DNA from: Sphingobium sp. TKS
GTDB lineage: Bacteria > Pseudomonadota > Alphaproteobacteria > Sphingomonadales > Sphingomonadaceae
Length of the DNA stretch: 64,000 nt
Direction of reading: 5' to 3'
NCBI RefSeq assembly: GCF_001563265.1
Contig: NZ_CP005083.1
Coordinates: 3,475,001 to 3,539,000, forward strand
Under the pieces are notes generated by a model, which ran no database searches, was not told the origin of the DNA, and worked only from the letters and a program-made list of their open reading frames with translations. Shown here in pieces: positions 23,924 through 32,128 of the stretch (within the stretch, counting starts at the first letter, position 1; each line of letters opens with the position of its first letter). The position numbers and the translations under genes are program-made.

Positions 23924-24322
23924 TTAATTACCCTCTGCCCTGTCAGTTGAATCGCCATTCGGCTGATCGGCATAGGCGCGGCACAGAGCAAGTAAGGTAG
24001 GATCTATGCCTTCTGCATCGGGGACGATCAGCACATGCCCTGCCCCTGAATCGGACAGCACAAAGGGCATTTCAAATATGGTGCCATGCCGCTGGACCCA
24101 TTCAAAAGCTGGGATGCCGTCTATCAAGATCGGCCAACCGACTGCCTCTTCGATCGCCGTCATGGTGTCGCCCGGCTGGACGATGACGAAGACGCCCAAC
24201 TCGGAAAGGTCGCCATATTCCATCAGCTGGTCATGGCGGGTTTGCAGAAGGCATTTCAGATCGGAGGCAATGGGGGTATCCAGATATGCGGCTAGTTCCT
24301 GCCACGTGTGGATAATGTGCAT
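23924..24322 (-). CDS. Small backbone protein of the 'DGFG' paralogue family
   Basis: 132 residues. The family pattern is present: a central LSELGVFVIVQPGDTM, then an aromatic/acidic region, then SDSGAGHVLIVPDAEGIDPTLLALCR near the C-terminus. The paralogue at 39829 in element 2 has SDDGFGHIILIPDRDGIDPT in the same place. The protein is acidic and soluble. No known family is recognised, though the layout is reminiscent of small immunity-type folds (inference only). It is flanked by a terminator on each side, so it is a single-gene unit. Confidence 0.58.
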   Translation of the reverse strand: MHIIHTWQELAAYLDTPIASDLKCLLQTRHDQLMEYGDLSELGVFVIVQPGDTMTAIEEAVGWPILIDGIPAFEWVQRHGTIFEMPFVLSDSGAGHVLIVPDAEGIDPTLLALCRAYADQPNGDSTDRAEGN

Positions 24323-24335
24323 GAGGTAGCTCCAA

Positions 24336-24369
24336 TAAAAAAAGCCCCCGACCGTTAGGCCGAGGGCGC
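24336..24369 (-). terminator. Rho-independent terminator after the 24395 membrane gene
   Basis: On the minus strand GCCCTCGGCC-TAAC-GGTCGGGGGC is followed by seven T residues. It closes the DUF805/membrane-protein operon. Confidence 0.8.
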
Positions 24370-24394
24370 GTTGCGTTTGAATAATGGGTTGGGA

Positions 24395-24628
24395 TCAGGC
24401 GGGCTTGGTCATCGCCTTATAGATGCCGATCAGTACCAGGATGCCGATAGGAATCCCCGCTGCGAGCGGATAGTGCAGGAGCAGATGCCATCCGCCCAGC
24501 ACCAGCAGCAGACCCAACGTTTCCTTGGTACGGAAGATCAGACCAGCCAGGATCAGGAGAATGATCGCCAGCTTCAGGGCCATCATTATTGCCCCGAATA
24601 GTAGCAATGCCCCGATAACCCCTGCCAT
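24395..24628 (-). CDS. Small membrane protein coupled to the DUF805 gene
   Basis: 77 residues, nearly all hydrophobic, with three predicted helices: GVIGALLLFGAIMMAL, LAIILLILAGLIF and GIPIGILVLIGIY, and a short RTKETLG turn. The start overlaps the DUF805 stop by one base (TGATG). It is related to the 17952-18188 protein of the same element. A much longer frame through the DUF805 gene exists but is a shadow. Function unknown. Confidence 0.6.
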   Translation of the reverse strand: MAGVIGALLLFGAIMMALKLAIILLILAGLIFRTKETLGLLLVLGGWHLLLHYPLAAGIPIGILVLIGIYKAMTKPA

Positions 24629-25179
24629 CAGGCGTCTTTGGGATTGGGTCCGAAACGGTTCTCGCCGGGCGTCCCATCGATCACCATCATGACCAGCACG
24701 ATTAGCGCGCCGATGTAGGGAATGAAGTTCAGCAGGACGAACCAGCCGGACCGATTCTGATCGTGGAACCGTCGGGCCTGCACCGCCAGTTGCGGAATCA
24801 GTAGACCGAGCAGTCCCAGGACCAACACCACCAACATGAGGTTGCCGATCAATCCGCTTTCGCCAAAGTCGTTCTGATCGATGGCTGCGATCGTCACTGT
24901 CAGCAGCACCAATGCGACCGACACCAACTGGAACATCCAAAATTCCTTACGGCTCGCGCGGCCGGTGAACTGGGCGTACCGCTTCAGTGGCAAAATCATC
25001 CAGCCGACATGGTCGTCCGGCGCAAGATTACCCGATGACGTGGGTTGCGCTGGTTTCCTTTCAGTCCGGCCAAACAGCAGCCGTTCCTTGGACCGTTCGA
25101 ACTCGGCGTCGGAAATGATGCCGTCATTCTTGAGCTGATTCAGTTTTTCGAGATTCTGCAAGGCCTCAGTATCGACCAT
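24628..25179 (-). CDS. SHOCT plus DUF805 membrane protein
   Basis: 183 residues from the ATG at 25179 (AAGGAAACGCAG upstream). The first 35 residues form a SHOCT domain (LEKLNQLKNDGIISDAEFER), a short helical pair that often regulates oligomerisation. After a Pro/Ser linker comes a DUF805 domain with FTGRASRKEFWMF, four transmembrane helices and the conserved RRFHDQNRSGWF motif. DUF805 proteins are inner-membrane proteins of unknown role. In element 2 the same position holds an unrelated lipoprotein operon. The start lies just beside the conserved noncoding block. Confidence 0.85.
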   Translation of the reverse strand: MVDTEALQNLEKLNQLKNDGIISDAEFERSKERLLFGRTERKPAQPTSSGNLAPDDHVGWMILPLKRYAQFTGRASRKEFWMFQLVSVALVLLTVTIAAIDQNDFGESGLIGNLMLVVLVLGLLGLLIPQLAVQARRFHDQNRSGWFVLLNFIPYIGALIVLVMMVIDGTPGENRFGPNPKDA

Positions 25180-25206
25180 CTGCGTTTCCTTTATGCATGA
25201 GGTAAT

Positions 25207-25580
25207 GAAACCGAACCCGAACGGGCACGGCTGAACAGGCAGCATCGCTATGGCTGTTGATGATTCACTGCTCGCCCCCTCACGCCTTGGAGAGCGACCT
25301 TCGGCTTCAACCTCACGTCGCCCTATGTACCTCTCGGAGCGACGGCCGAAGCCGGATGTTCAGAACCTGTGGAAACCGCAGGCGCGCACACCTTTACCGT
25401 CACCGGCTGGACATACGTGTACGCCACCCGGCCTCCGAATTTCGGCGACCGAGCTGTTTCCAAATGAGGTTCTGACGCCCCACCCTCCGGCTTTCACGGA
25501 AGGCAGAGCTTTTCTGACGGGATTAGAGCAGCTTCGCAATAGGCGTTTGCTTCCGCCTGTTCATATAAGATGCCGGATTT
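25207..25580. other. Conserved noncoding block, copy 1
   Basis: About 370 nt that recur at 41178-41540 although the genes on both sides differ between the two elements. The best-kept part (25476-25545) has two differences in 70 nt. Two GGAGCGAC-type repeats (near 25291 and 25336) and several hairpins are seen, for instance AGGCG/CGCCT at 25541-25558. No conserved frame runs through both copies. It may be an origin of replication, a regulatory RNA, or a divergent promoter for the cargo. Confidence 0.62.
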
Positions 25581-25683
25581 TGCGCGATCGCCACGTCAAC
25601 AAACTGATCAGCCTAGAGCAGGCGTGTTCCTCAAAGCGCAGGCCAGGGGCACAGCGAATGCTTAGGGTAAACGATTGAGATGA

Positions 25684-27483
25684 TTGAAGCTCGATGCTAG
25701 GCAATGCCGCAAGCAAGTTCTAAGCCGCATGGAGATTGCATTGGATCGTATTACCGAAGCCTTGCTGGCCGGATTCTCAAAAGAACATTCCCTAGAACAT
25801 TTGCCTGAAGACAAGCGCTTTGAACATCTTACTGCGTTCGCGATGATTCGTCGTCACTACAATAGATCATTTTCAACTGCAGATGTTGTACTCGGCGGTG
25901 GCGGCGATACTGGTGTCGATTCAATTGCAATAATTGTCAACAACCGCCTCGTCACCGACGCTGATACTGTACACGAACTAGCCGAACAAAATGATTATAT
26001 AGAACCAACCTTTATTTTTGTTCAAGCAGAGCGAAGCTCATCTTTTGATGGTCAAAAAATCGGAAATATCTCCTTCGGCATTGTGGACTTTTTCAGCAAA
26101 TCCCCCAAAATTCCTCGATCAGTTGAGGTAAGCAATTTGTCTGCGATCACCGACGTCATCATCGGGGAGTACGCGGCTATCCTTAAGCCTCCCCGGTGTC
26201 ATGTTTACTATGTCACCACCGGGCAATGGGTGAATGATCCTCACCTAGTAGCACGCAGGGACGCAGCGATCCAAGACATCAAGAATTTGTCGATTTTTGA
26301 GAATCCCGACATTTTTTGCATGGGAGCCACTGAGCTACATGGCGCTTATCGCCGTACAAAAAGTCCGATCAGTCGAACATTCCTTTTTGACCGGCGGGTC
26401 GAAATCCCCGCCACGGCGGGAGTAACTCAAGCAGCGATCGGTTTTCTTCCATTCGCTGAGTTTGAGAAATTACTATTGGACGAGAGCGGCACTGAGATGC
26501 TGACCAGTATATTCGAGGACAACATCCGAGATTGGCAAGGGTACAAGACCGTAAATTCAGGAATACGTGAAACCTTGCTTTCAGAAGCAAAATCGAATTT
26601 TGTTCTCATGAACAATGGGATCACTATTATCACGCGCAACTTAAACAGAGTTGGCGATATATTCACGATTTCTGACTATCAAATTGTAAACGGATGCCAA
26701 ACGAGTAACGTACTTTTTGAACAGAGAAAAAATATCGATAATAGCGTTACAATTCCCGTGAGATTAATTCATACTTCTGAAGAAAATATTAAAGAACTAA
26801 TTACAACCGCTACAAATAGTCAGACTGAAATAAAGCCAGAGCAGTTCGCTTCCAGTAAAAATTTTGCTCGTGGATTAGAGCAGTTTTTTCTTACTTTTCC
26901 TGACGACCGAAAACTTTATTACGAGCGGCGGGACGGTCAGTATGACCGAGGCTCAGAACCTAAAATCCGTATAATCGATATCGCTACGGTGCTGCGGAGT
27001 TTTGCAGCGATCTGGATGGAAATACCTCATACCGCCACCAAAAATTATAAGTCGATCCGGGAGGAAATCGGGGAGAAAGTTTTCGCCGATGGGCATAAGT
27101 ATGTAGCATATTATTATGCTGCGTATGCTTATTTCCTTTTGGAAGGGCACTTCCGCGCGAAGACTATCGATCCGAAATACAAGTCCGCTCGCTTCCATAT
27201 TCTCATGACCGTAAACCTTATGTTGGATAGCACATATCCACAACGCCCAAACTCGAAGGATCTCGAAACCCGATCGAACAAGGCACTGGAAGCTTTATGG
27301 GACACGGAAAAGGCAGACGCCCTGTTTGCGGGTGCCGTCGCAATTATAGATGAGGTCACGGAAGGGAATCTCGATCGTGATCACGTTCGCACAGAGGCAA
27401 TCACCCATGCGATTATTACGCGATTTCGTGCGCAAGTATCGCGCGCGCCTGCCGACGCCGCCGCGAAAGCAGCGCCTTCCTAA
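25684..27483 (+). CDS. AIPR-family abortive phage-resistance protein (slot B cargo)
   Basis: About 599 residues from TTG at 25684, or 584 from ATG at 25729; the start is not settled. The AIPR core is clear: TVNSGIRETLLSEAKSNF, LMNNGITIITRNL, then DYQIVNGCQTSNVLF and ATNSQTEIKPEQFASSKNF. The N-terminal part has GGDTGVDSIAIIVNN and later FIFVQAERSSSFD, which resembles a nuclease-like fold, although the usual QxK lysine seems to be Glu. AIPR proteins are associated with abortive infection and often with modification systems. Base composition is clearly AT-richer than the backbone, a sign of recent transfer. Confidence 0.85.
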   Translation: MKLDARQCRKQVLSRMEIALDRITEALLAGFSKEHSLEHLPEDKRFEHLTAFAMIRRHYNRSFSTADVVLGGGGDTGVDSIAIIVNNRLVTDADTVHELAEQNDYIEPTFIFVQAERSSSFDGQKIGNISFGIVDFFSKSPKIPRSVEVSNLSAITDVIIGEYAAILKPPRCHVYYVTTGQWVNDPHLVARRDAAIQDIKNLSIFENPDIFCMGATELHGAYRRTKSPISRTFLFDRRVEIPATAGVTQAAIGFLPFAEFEKLLLDESGTEMLTSIFEDNIRDWQGYKTVNSGIRETLLSEAKSNFVLMNNGITIITRNLNRVGDIFTISDYQIVNGCQTSNVLFEQRKNIDNSVTIPVRLIHTSEENIKELITTATNSQTEIKPEQFASSKNFARGLEQFFLTFPDDRKLYYERRDGQYDRGSEPKIRIIDIATVLRSFAAIWMEIPHTATKNYKSIREEIGEKVFADGHKYVAYYYAAYAYFLLEGHFRAKTIDPKYKSARFHILMTVNLMLDSTYPQRPNSKDLETRSNKALEALWDTEKADALFAGAVAIIDEVTEGNLDRDHVRTEAITHAIITRFRAQVSRAPADAAAKAAPS

Positions 27484-27597
27484 GTACTGGACAGGGCAAC
27501 TGAGCGCCTTAGTTGGCGCTTGGTCCACTGCCGCCTAAACCATCCGCTGCGCAAAACATGATCGTCAACACATCAGCCACGCGCTAGAGGCAATCGC

Positions 27598-28242
27598 ATG
27601 GGCGGCTACCTAGACGAACTCGACGACCTGCTGATCAACCAGTTCGACCAAGGCATGCTGCTGTCGGAGTTAGACGGCTTTCTGACTGGCATCATCGTCA
27701 GCCCCGACATGGTGCCACCTTCGGCTTGGTTGAAACAGGTGTGGGGACCGGACACGCCAAAATTCGACACACCAGAGGAATTGCAGCGCTTTTTCGACCT
27801 TGTGATGCGGCATTATAATGAGATTCTCGCCAGCCTTGACGAGCCGGACGGGTTTGCGCCGATCCTGGAAGTCGACACCAGAAGCAATGAAACGCTTTGG
27901 GAACTGTGGATTGAAGGCTTCTCCAAGGCCATGAAGATTGCCCCTCGCGGCTGGAACCGCGTGCGGGCAAGCGATGACGAAGGGCCGAAGTCAGCAATCG
28001 CGGGTATCTCTGAGCTAGCGGCGTTCGCGGACGGCCGACATCAGCTAACCGAGGAGGAAGAGGATCGCTGGGATCGGGAAACCCCTGACCTCATCCCCAT
28101 CTGGGTCCAGATGCTCCATGAATGGCGCTTGGATAACGATCAGCACCGACCAACGTCCGCCACGGGCGGAAAGCTCGGCCGCAACGATCCATGCCCCTGT
28201 GGATCTGGCAAGAAATACAAGAAGTGCTGCGGTTTGAACTGA
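27598..28242 (+). CDS. UPF0149/YecA-like protein with C-terminal SEC-C zinc motif
   Basis: 214 residues. The N-terminal UPF0149 part has [17 protein letters not shown] and WLKQVWG; the C-terminus [18 protein letters not shown] is a textbook SEC-C zinc-binding motif. Such proteins bind zinc and ribosomal or secretion partners; a precise role is not known. It is the last gene of element 1, 115 bp after AIPR, and could be a partner of it or an independent cargo gene. GC content is closer to the backbone than to AIPR. Confidence 0.85.
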   Translation: MGGYLDELDDLLINQFDQGMLLSELDGFLTGIIVSPDMVPPSAWLKQVWGPDTPKFDTPEELQRFFDLVMRHYNEILASLDEPDGFAPILEVDTRSNETLWELWIEGFSKAMKIAPRGWNRVRASDDEGPKSAIAGISELAAFADGRHQLTEEEEDRWDRETPDLIPIWVQMLHEWRLDNDQHRPTSATGGKLGRNDPCPCGSGKKYKKCCGLN

Positions 28243-28363
28243 GGGGGCCTTTCCTTCAGTCCCGCCGAATCATAAGCCCAAAGTACCTCCCATAGGGAAC
28301 CCATGACGGACCCATGTTTAAGCGCTTTCAGTAGGGAAAATTCGGCCGATAAGGCCAAGGTAC
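28243..28363. other. Conserved right end of element 1
   Basis: The segment starting CCTTTCCTTCAGTCCCGCCG has a close match at the right end of element 2 (43747 onward), showing that both elements end with the same kind of sequence just before the tRNA half. Confidence 0.65.
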
Positions 28364-28419
28364 TGGTGCCGCTTACGTGACTCGAACACGTGACCCTCGC
28401 ATTACGAAGGCCTCTGACG
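28364..28419 (-). repeat. Middle attachment site: tRNA-Thr 3' half between the elements
   Basis: 56 bp identical to 3019-3074. It is at once the right border of element 1 and the left border of element 2. It contains the 3' half of a tRNA-Thr(CGT) ending in CCA, with no 5' half. Confidence 0.88.
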
Positions 28420-28670
28420 GATTCTACAAATAGCTAGGTTTTCTGCCGATTTTCGGATCAAAGCGGGCGGTATTTTCCCATTGTCCCACGGCAGACCCAA
28501 ACGCAGCGGAAGTCCGGTTTGGGCCGCTTCCTATTGAAGGCATTTTGGTAGGAAGCGATGTTGAAATTCGACCTGCGCTATACCTGCAAGCCCCGGCATT
28601 AGCCTCACGCTAGAAGATTAATCTTATTCAGTATATTGGCGTGATTCGGGAGATGAACGGGGGTCATCAA
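28420..28670 (+). other. Conserved left-end noncoding block of element 2
   Basis: This is the counterpart of 3075-3324. It keeps the dyads CCCAAAC/GTTTGGG (28496-28502 with 28517-28523) and GCTTCCTA/TAGGAAGC (28526-28533 with 28549-28556). Confidence 0.6.
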
Positions 28671-29069
28671 ATGTTTAAGAAGGTCATGCTTACCTGCATC
28701 GGATTGGGGGCGATTGCTTCACCGGCACACGCGGAATGGGTGAGCATCGGCTCAGCGACGAACGGAACCGAATGGTTCATGGATTGGAACAGAATTAAAA
28801 CGGTAGGCAACAAAAAGCAGGCGTGGATACAGTTAAATCACTCTCGAAATCGGTCCGTTTCATGGCGACAAACGTTACAATTGGTTAGCTTCGATTGCTC
28901 TGCTGCAAAGTATAGGACTCTTTCCATCATCGCCTACGATGCATATGGAAAAGTTGTTTCTAGCGAAAATTACAACGATTATAGTTACGGCGTCGGGTAC
29001 GATCCTCTCGTTCCAGAAAGCATGGCCGAGTCAGCATCGCAGGTCGCTTGCGCCTTTGGTCAGGAATAA
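28671..29069 (+). CDS. Secreted protein, surface-adhesin E-like domain (element 2 copy)
   Basis: 132 residues, the same length as the element 1 copy at 3325. The signal peptide is MFKKVMLTCIGLGAIASPAHA; the mature protein has the same EWVSIGSATNGTEWFMDWNR, FDCSAAKYRTLSIIAYD and YGKVVSS blocks. Differences are scattered and mostly conservative, so both copies look functional. GGGGG lies before the chosen ATG. It is followed after five bases by the zinc-ribbon gene. Role unknown; an exported, satellite-encoded protein may modify the host envelope. Confidence 0.72.
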   Translation: MFKKVMLTCIGLGAIASPAHAEWVSIGSATNGTEWFMDWNRIKTVGNKKQAWIQLNHSRNRSVSWRQTLQLVSFDCSAAKYRTLSIIAYDAYGKVVSSENYNDYSYGVGYDPLVPESMAESASQVACAFGQE

Positions 29070-29074
29070 CTTTA

Positions 29075-30232
29075 GTGTTGACCTTCGGAAGAAAGCGGTG
29101 CCCTCAGTGTGCCGAATGGGTTCGAAATGAGGCGCTGATTTGTCGCTATTGCAAGTCTTCTCTCACGGTTGGCGTTCACCAGCATCCGCGAGGAAAATGG
29201 GGCAGCAAGGCGGTCATCATTGGCTCGGTCCTCACCCTATGCTTAGCGGGAGCTGTTGCCTTAGGGATGTGGTCTGCGCCCAAGCCTGTTGCAAAAGAAA
29301 ACCTGTCTCGCAAACCGCAAAGGTCAGCCGCTCCGGTGAAGGCACAGCTTGCCGCCCTTAACCTCACCGCATTTCCTATCGACTCAGGCGTCGAATGGCG
29401 CGCAGATAGCTATCCAAGCCCAATCTCATGGCAGTTAGGCCCCATGGTCGTGACTGCCTCCGTTCGTCGGGACGGCGAACTCTCCGCACCCCACATCGAA
29501 ATCGAAGCTGCTGGTACCAAAATCTCGATGCAGGGAGAAATGGTTAGCAGTTCATACACTCATCGGCTTAGCGCAATCATAAACCGAGCGGGCGCATATC
29601 CCGTTCTAATGCTGCAAAGCTTCAGCGGTGGCGCGCATTGCTGCAATTCAGTCCAAGTGGCGGGACTTTCTGGCGGCAAACTCAAGGTGGTCAATCTCGG
29701 CGCTTGGGATGGCGACCAAATAGGGCTGCCAAAAGACGTTTCGGGCGACGGCTTTGCTGATTACGTTTTTTACGACAACAGCTTCCTCTACGCCTTTGCA
29801 CCTTATGCATATAGCTACGCGCCACCAAAAATCCTCAACGTGCGGAACGGCCGAGCAATAAATGTGTCATCAAGCCGGGCGTTTCGACGCTTTTTCGAGA
29901 AAACTATTCGGGAGACCGAGGGGCTGTGCGATCCTAGCCAAGATAGCTTCACCCGCAATGGGGCTTGCCCTGCTTTTGTGGCAGCCGCAGCGAGATTGGG
30001 GAAGATCGACCAAGCGTGGAGCAGGATGGTAGCATCCTATGATGCCGCGGCAGACTGGCAGTTACCCACGGGCTGCCGGATTAAAACCCGTGATTCATGT
30101 CCTGAGAATTTGCAGATCCAATTTCAAAGCTACCCTGATGCACTTCTCAGTTTCCTCAAAGACAATGGGTATGTAGCGCAAAACTGGTATCCAAGATCGG
30201 GCGTGAACCTATCCGAACCTGCGCTATTCTAA
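29075..30232 (+). CDS. Zinc-ribbon membrane protein with FG-GAP-like ectodomain (element 2 copy)
   Basis: About 385 residues from a GTG just after the preceding stop. It has the same plan as 3729-4883: CPQC and CRYC zinc ribbon, one helix (VIIGSVLTLCLAGAVALGMW), a proline/basic linker, and an outer domain with SGGAHCCNSVQV and DVSGDGFADYVFYDN. The outer domain is kept better than the linker, which suggests that this part carries the function. It is the last gene before slot A in element 2. Confidence 0.65.
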   Translation: MLTFGRKRCPQCAEWVRNEALICRYCKSSLTVGVHQHPRGKWGSKAVIIGSVLTLCLAGAVALGMWSAPKPVAKENLSRKPQRSAAPVKAQLAALNLTAFPIDSGVEWRADSYPSPISWQLGPMVVTASVRRDGELSAPHIEIEAAGTKISMQGEMVSSSYTHRLSAIINRAGAYPVLMLQSFSGGAHCCNSVQVAGLSGGKLKVVNLGAWDGDQIGLPKDVSGDGFADYVFYDNSFLYAFAPYAYSYAPPKILNVRNGRAINVSSSRAFRRFFEKTIRETEGLCDPSQDSFTRNGACPAFVAAAARLGKIDQAWSRMVASYDAAADWQLPTGCRIKTRDSCPENLQIQFQSYPDALLSFLKDNGYVAQNWYPRSGVNLSEPALF

Positions 30233-30344
30233 ATAATATAAGCCTTCATTGTTGCTCTATAAATGGATTGAGCGAGACGCTCGATTCAGCGTGGGCGACA
30301 TTTTCGCCCTCTTTGATGGGAGCATTTCTCGCGCAACCCTGCAC

Positions 30345-30683
30345 TTAGAAGTTGTAACTCAGTGGACAAAGCTCGATCGAACCAACGCGCAGTGCCTGTT
30401 TCTGACCCATGACGTTATAAACGCACACTTTTGTCATGCCGTCTTGATATTCTCCGATTTTGAAACCAGTCGAATTACCAGAACTGAGTGAACTATCCTC
30501 AATACTCAATTCGCAGAGTTTTGTGGAATTGAAGGAATATACCTTCCCATTACTATAACGGCAGAGATGCTGATTGTTATGAACACCGAGATCGGCTTGC
30601 AAAAAATATGTCATGGCCATCAGAGGTGTTGAGGACGCACCAAGCACCGCAGCCGCTAAGGAAAGTATCTTAAACCTCTTCAT
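30345..30683 (-). CDS. Small secreted cysteine-containing protein (slot A cargo)
   Basis: 112 residues with a signal peptide (MKRFKILSLAAAVLGASSTPLMA). The mature part has four cysteines in LCRYSNGKVYSFNSTKLCEL, KVCVYNVMG and ELCPLSYNF, which could form two disulfides. No family is recognised. It has no copy in element 1, where slot A holds defence-type cargo. The region is AT-rich. A divergent backbone operon starts about 230 bp upstream. Confidence 0.6.
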   Translation of the reverse strand: MKRFKILSLAAAVLGASSTPLMAMTYFLQADLGVHNNQHLCRYSNGKVYSFNSTKLCELSIEDSSLSSGNSTGFKIGEYQDGMTKVCVYNVMGQKQALRVGSIELCPLSYNF

Positions 30684-30913
30684 TTTGCCCCCGGTTATAC
30701 TGCATTCGTCCGCCCGCTACTCGCAGGTCCGAGGTCAAATAAACGCGCGGCGGCCACTGTGGCAAGCACCTCTAAGAGAATGGATGTCGATCCGAAGAAT
30801 TGCAATTATCGCGGTAGGAACACGGCCGCCACACACGAGCGAAACGGATTCAGCTTTTGATTACTCAAACCATCTGCCTGGTCAGAGAAAGTTGAAAATC
30901 GAGGGGGAACAAG

Positions 30914-31390
30914 GTGATTTTTTCGAGGATTGTTGCGTTTGGCTTGAGCTTGACGGTCACAACAGCCGCCACAGCCGCGCCGCTTCATCTTGTTTGTGTA
31001 GGGAACGGCTCTGCAAACAGGATCACCAGCACTTATGGTTCAGCGTGGGCAAGCAACGGAGCGTCGGCTTGGGGGCAAGCAATCGGCACCCGTGACGTTC
31101 CCTTTGACGATCAGGTGAATATCGATCTTGAAGATGACGGAACAGGTCGGATCAGGATGCCCCGTGCGATGCTTCCGCCAGTGCGCGGGGGCAAAGACGG
31201 CTGGTTCGAAATCAAGAACGTGGAGAGGGGTGAGAACGAGATCACCGGCACCGTTCAGGTGAACGTCTTCAATTCACCCAAAATGCGCATTGATCGCATT
31301 CGTGGACATATCAGCCTCAGCGGCAAGGCAGGTGACTATGCAGGCATTTGCCAGCCGTATGACCCGGCGACCGTTCAGCGGGCTTTCTGA
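30914..31390 (+). CDS. Conserved secreted backbone protein (element 2 copy)
   Basis: 158 residues with a GTG start (GGGGGAAC five bases before it). It matches 10274-10747 over nearly its whole length after the signal peptide (SRIVAFGLSLTVTTAATA): APLHLVCVGNGSANRITSTY, RIRMPRAMLPPVRGGKDGWF and QPYDPATVQRAF are retained. Its stop overlaps the next start. First gene of the conserved plus-strand operon; function unknown. Confidence 0.68.
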   Translation: MIFSRIVAFGLSLTVTTAATAAPLHLVCVGNGSANRITSTYGSAWASNGASAWGQAIGTRDVPFDDQVNIDLEDDGTGRIRMPRAMLPPVRGGKDGWFEIKNVERGENEITGTVQVNVFNSPKMRIDRIRGHISLSGKAGDYAGICQPYDPATVQRAF

Positions 31391-31683
31391 TGATGAAGAC
31401 AGGCTTGCTAGTCGCCAGCATGGTCGCCCTGCCCGCAACGATGGCCCTAGCCCATCCGGGCGGCCTGAATGCTGAGGGCTGCCACAACAACCGAAAGACG
31501 GGAGACTATCACTGTCACCGCGCCTCAGTTGCGCCGGTTCGCAGACAAGCATTGATAGGTGGCGGTGGGGCATTCCCGAATTGCTCTGCTGCACGTGCGG
31601 CTGGCGCTGCTCCGGTGAGGGTTGGTGACCCCGGCTATGGTCGCCACTTGGATCGCGACGGCGATGGTGTAGGATGTGAGTGA
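31390..31683 (+). CDS. Secreted excalibur-domain protein (element 2 copy)
   Basis: 97 residues. It has a signal peptide, the HPGGLNAEGCHNN/GDYHCH module and a C-terminal excalibur loop (LDRDGDGVGCE). It aligns end to end with the element 1 copy except in the signal peptide. It starts with the overlapping TGATG of the previous gene. The calcium-binding loop is complete, so the domain should fold outside the cytoplasm. Confidence 0.8.
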   Translation: MMKTGLLVASMVALPATMALAHPGGLNAEGCHNNRKTGDYHCHRASVAPVRRQALIGGGGAFPNCSAARAAGAAPVRVGDPGYGRHLDRDGDGVGCE

Positions 31684-31883
31684 TGCATCGGCCCACGCGA
31701 CATGAACTGACCGGGATTCTTCTGGAGAATGGAATGTATCCCGTCCTGCGAATGCCCGATGGCGGAAAATGGCGTCTGGAAGTCCTGAAACGCCACAAGC
31801 ATCTGTTCGGCACTCGCGTAAAAGTGACCGGCACCAGAGATGGGTTCGACCTCCTGGCCGTCGATCGCATTGAACCGGCGTGA
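31683..31883 (+). CDS. DUF5818-type small protein (element 2 copy)
   Basis: 66 residues from the ATG at 31683. It differs from the element 1 copy at few places (HELTGILLENGMYPVLRMPD) and keeps GTRVKVTGTRDGFDLLAVDR. Coupled to both neighbours by overlapping starts and stops. Confidence 0.7.
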   Translation: MHRPTRHELTGILLENGMYPVLRMPDGGKWRLEVLKRHKHLFGTRVKVTGTRDGFDLLAVDRIEPA

Positions 31884-32116
31884 CGCGCGATCAGGAGCTT
31901 TGGGGCATGGCTTCGATGGTCCTGCGGCAATATGGCGAACAGGCTCCCTTGAAGGCCGCTGAGCGCATCGGCGAACTGGCAGCAGCGGGTGAGGCAGGCG
32001 GGGTCCAGCTGTGGGGTGAGGTCGCATTTCGGATGAACGCGCTGATTACCCCGACGATAAAGAATAGGTGGTCCGGCGATCGATCGTGGGGAAGTGGCTG
32101 CTCGAGGTTCGGATAG
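31880..32116 (+). CDS. DUF6961-type small helical protein (element 2 copy)
   Basis: 78 residues. The first 55 match the element 1 protein (MTRDQELWGMASMVLRQYGE, then ERIGELAAAGEAGGVQLWGE); the last 20 are unrelated and rich in Ser, Gly and Arg, so the stop codon region has been rearranged. This is the place where the thermonuclease gene lies in element 1 but not here. The gene is convergent with SRAP, 12 bp away. Confidence 0.6.
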   Translation: MTRDQELWGMASMVLRQYGEQAPLKAAERIGELAAAGEAGGVQLWGEVAFRMNALITPTIKNRWSGDRSWGSGCSRFG

Positions 32117-32128
32117 CCCCTCCGTCAA

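Larger units (their letters stand above)
3019..28363. mobile_element. Integrative element 1 at tRNA-Thr (satellite-like island)
   Basis: This segment is bounded by two identical 56-bp tRNA-half repeats and carries a tyrosine integrase (14038-15198) and a VapE-like ATPase (15494-16759). Its gene order is mirrored by element 2 next door. It is 25.3 kb long, about 18.5 kb without the IS1380-type IS and the IS1111/RIT nest. There are no structural phage, packaging or conjugation genes. The backbone is conserved with element 2, while cargo lies at 4931-9963 (slot A) and 25684-28242 (slot B). It is probably a phage satellite or another hijacking island; mobility today is uncertain. Confidence 0.8.

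Noticed and set aside
25250..25678. 142-codon frame inside the conserved noncoding block
   Set aside because: The frame is not kept in the second copy at 41178-41540; differences include indels that would break it.
28364..28409. tRNA gene between the elements
   Set aside because: This is again a 3' half only, identical to that at 3019.
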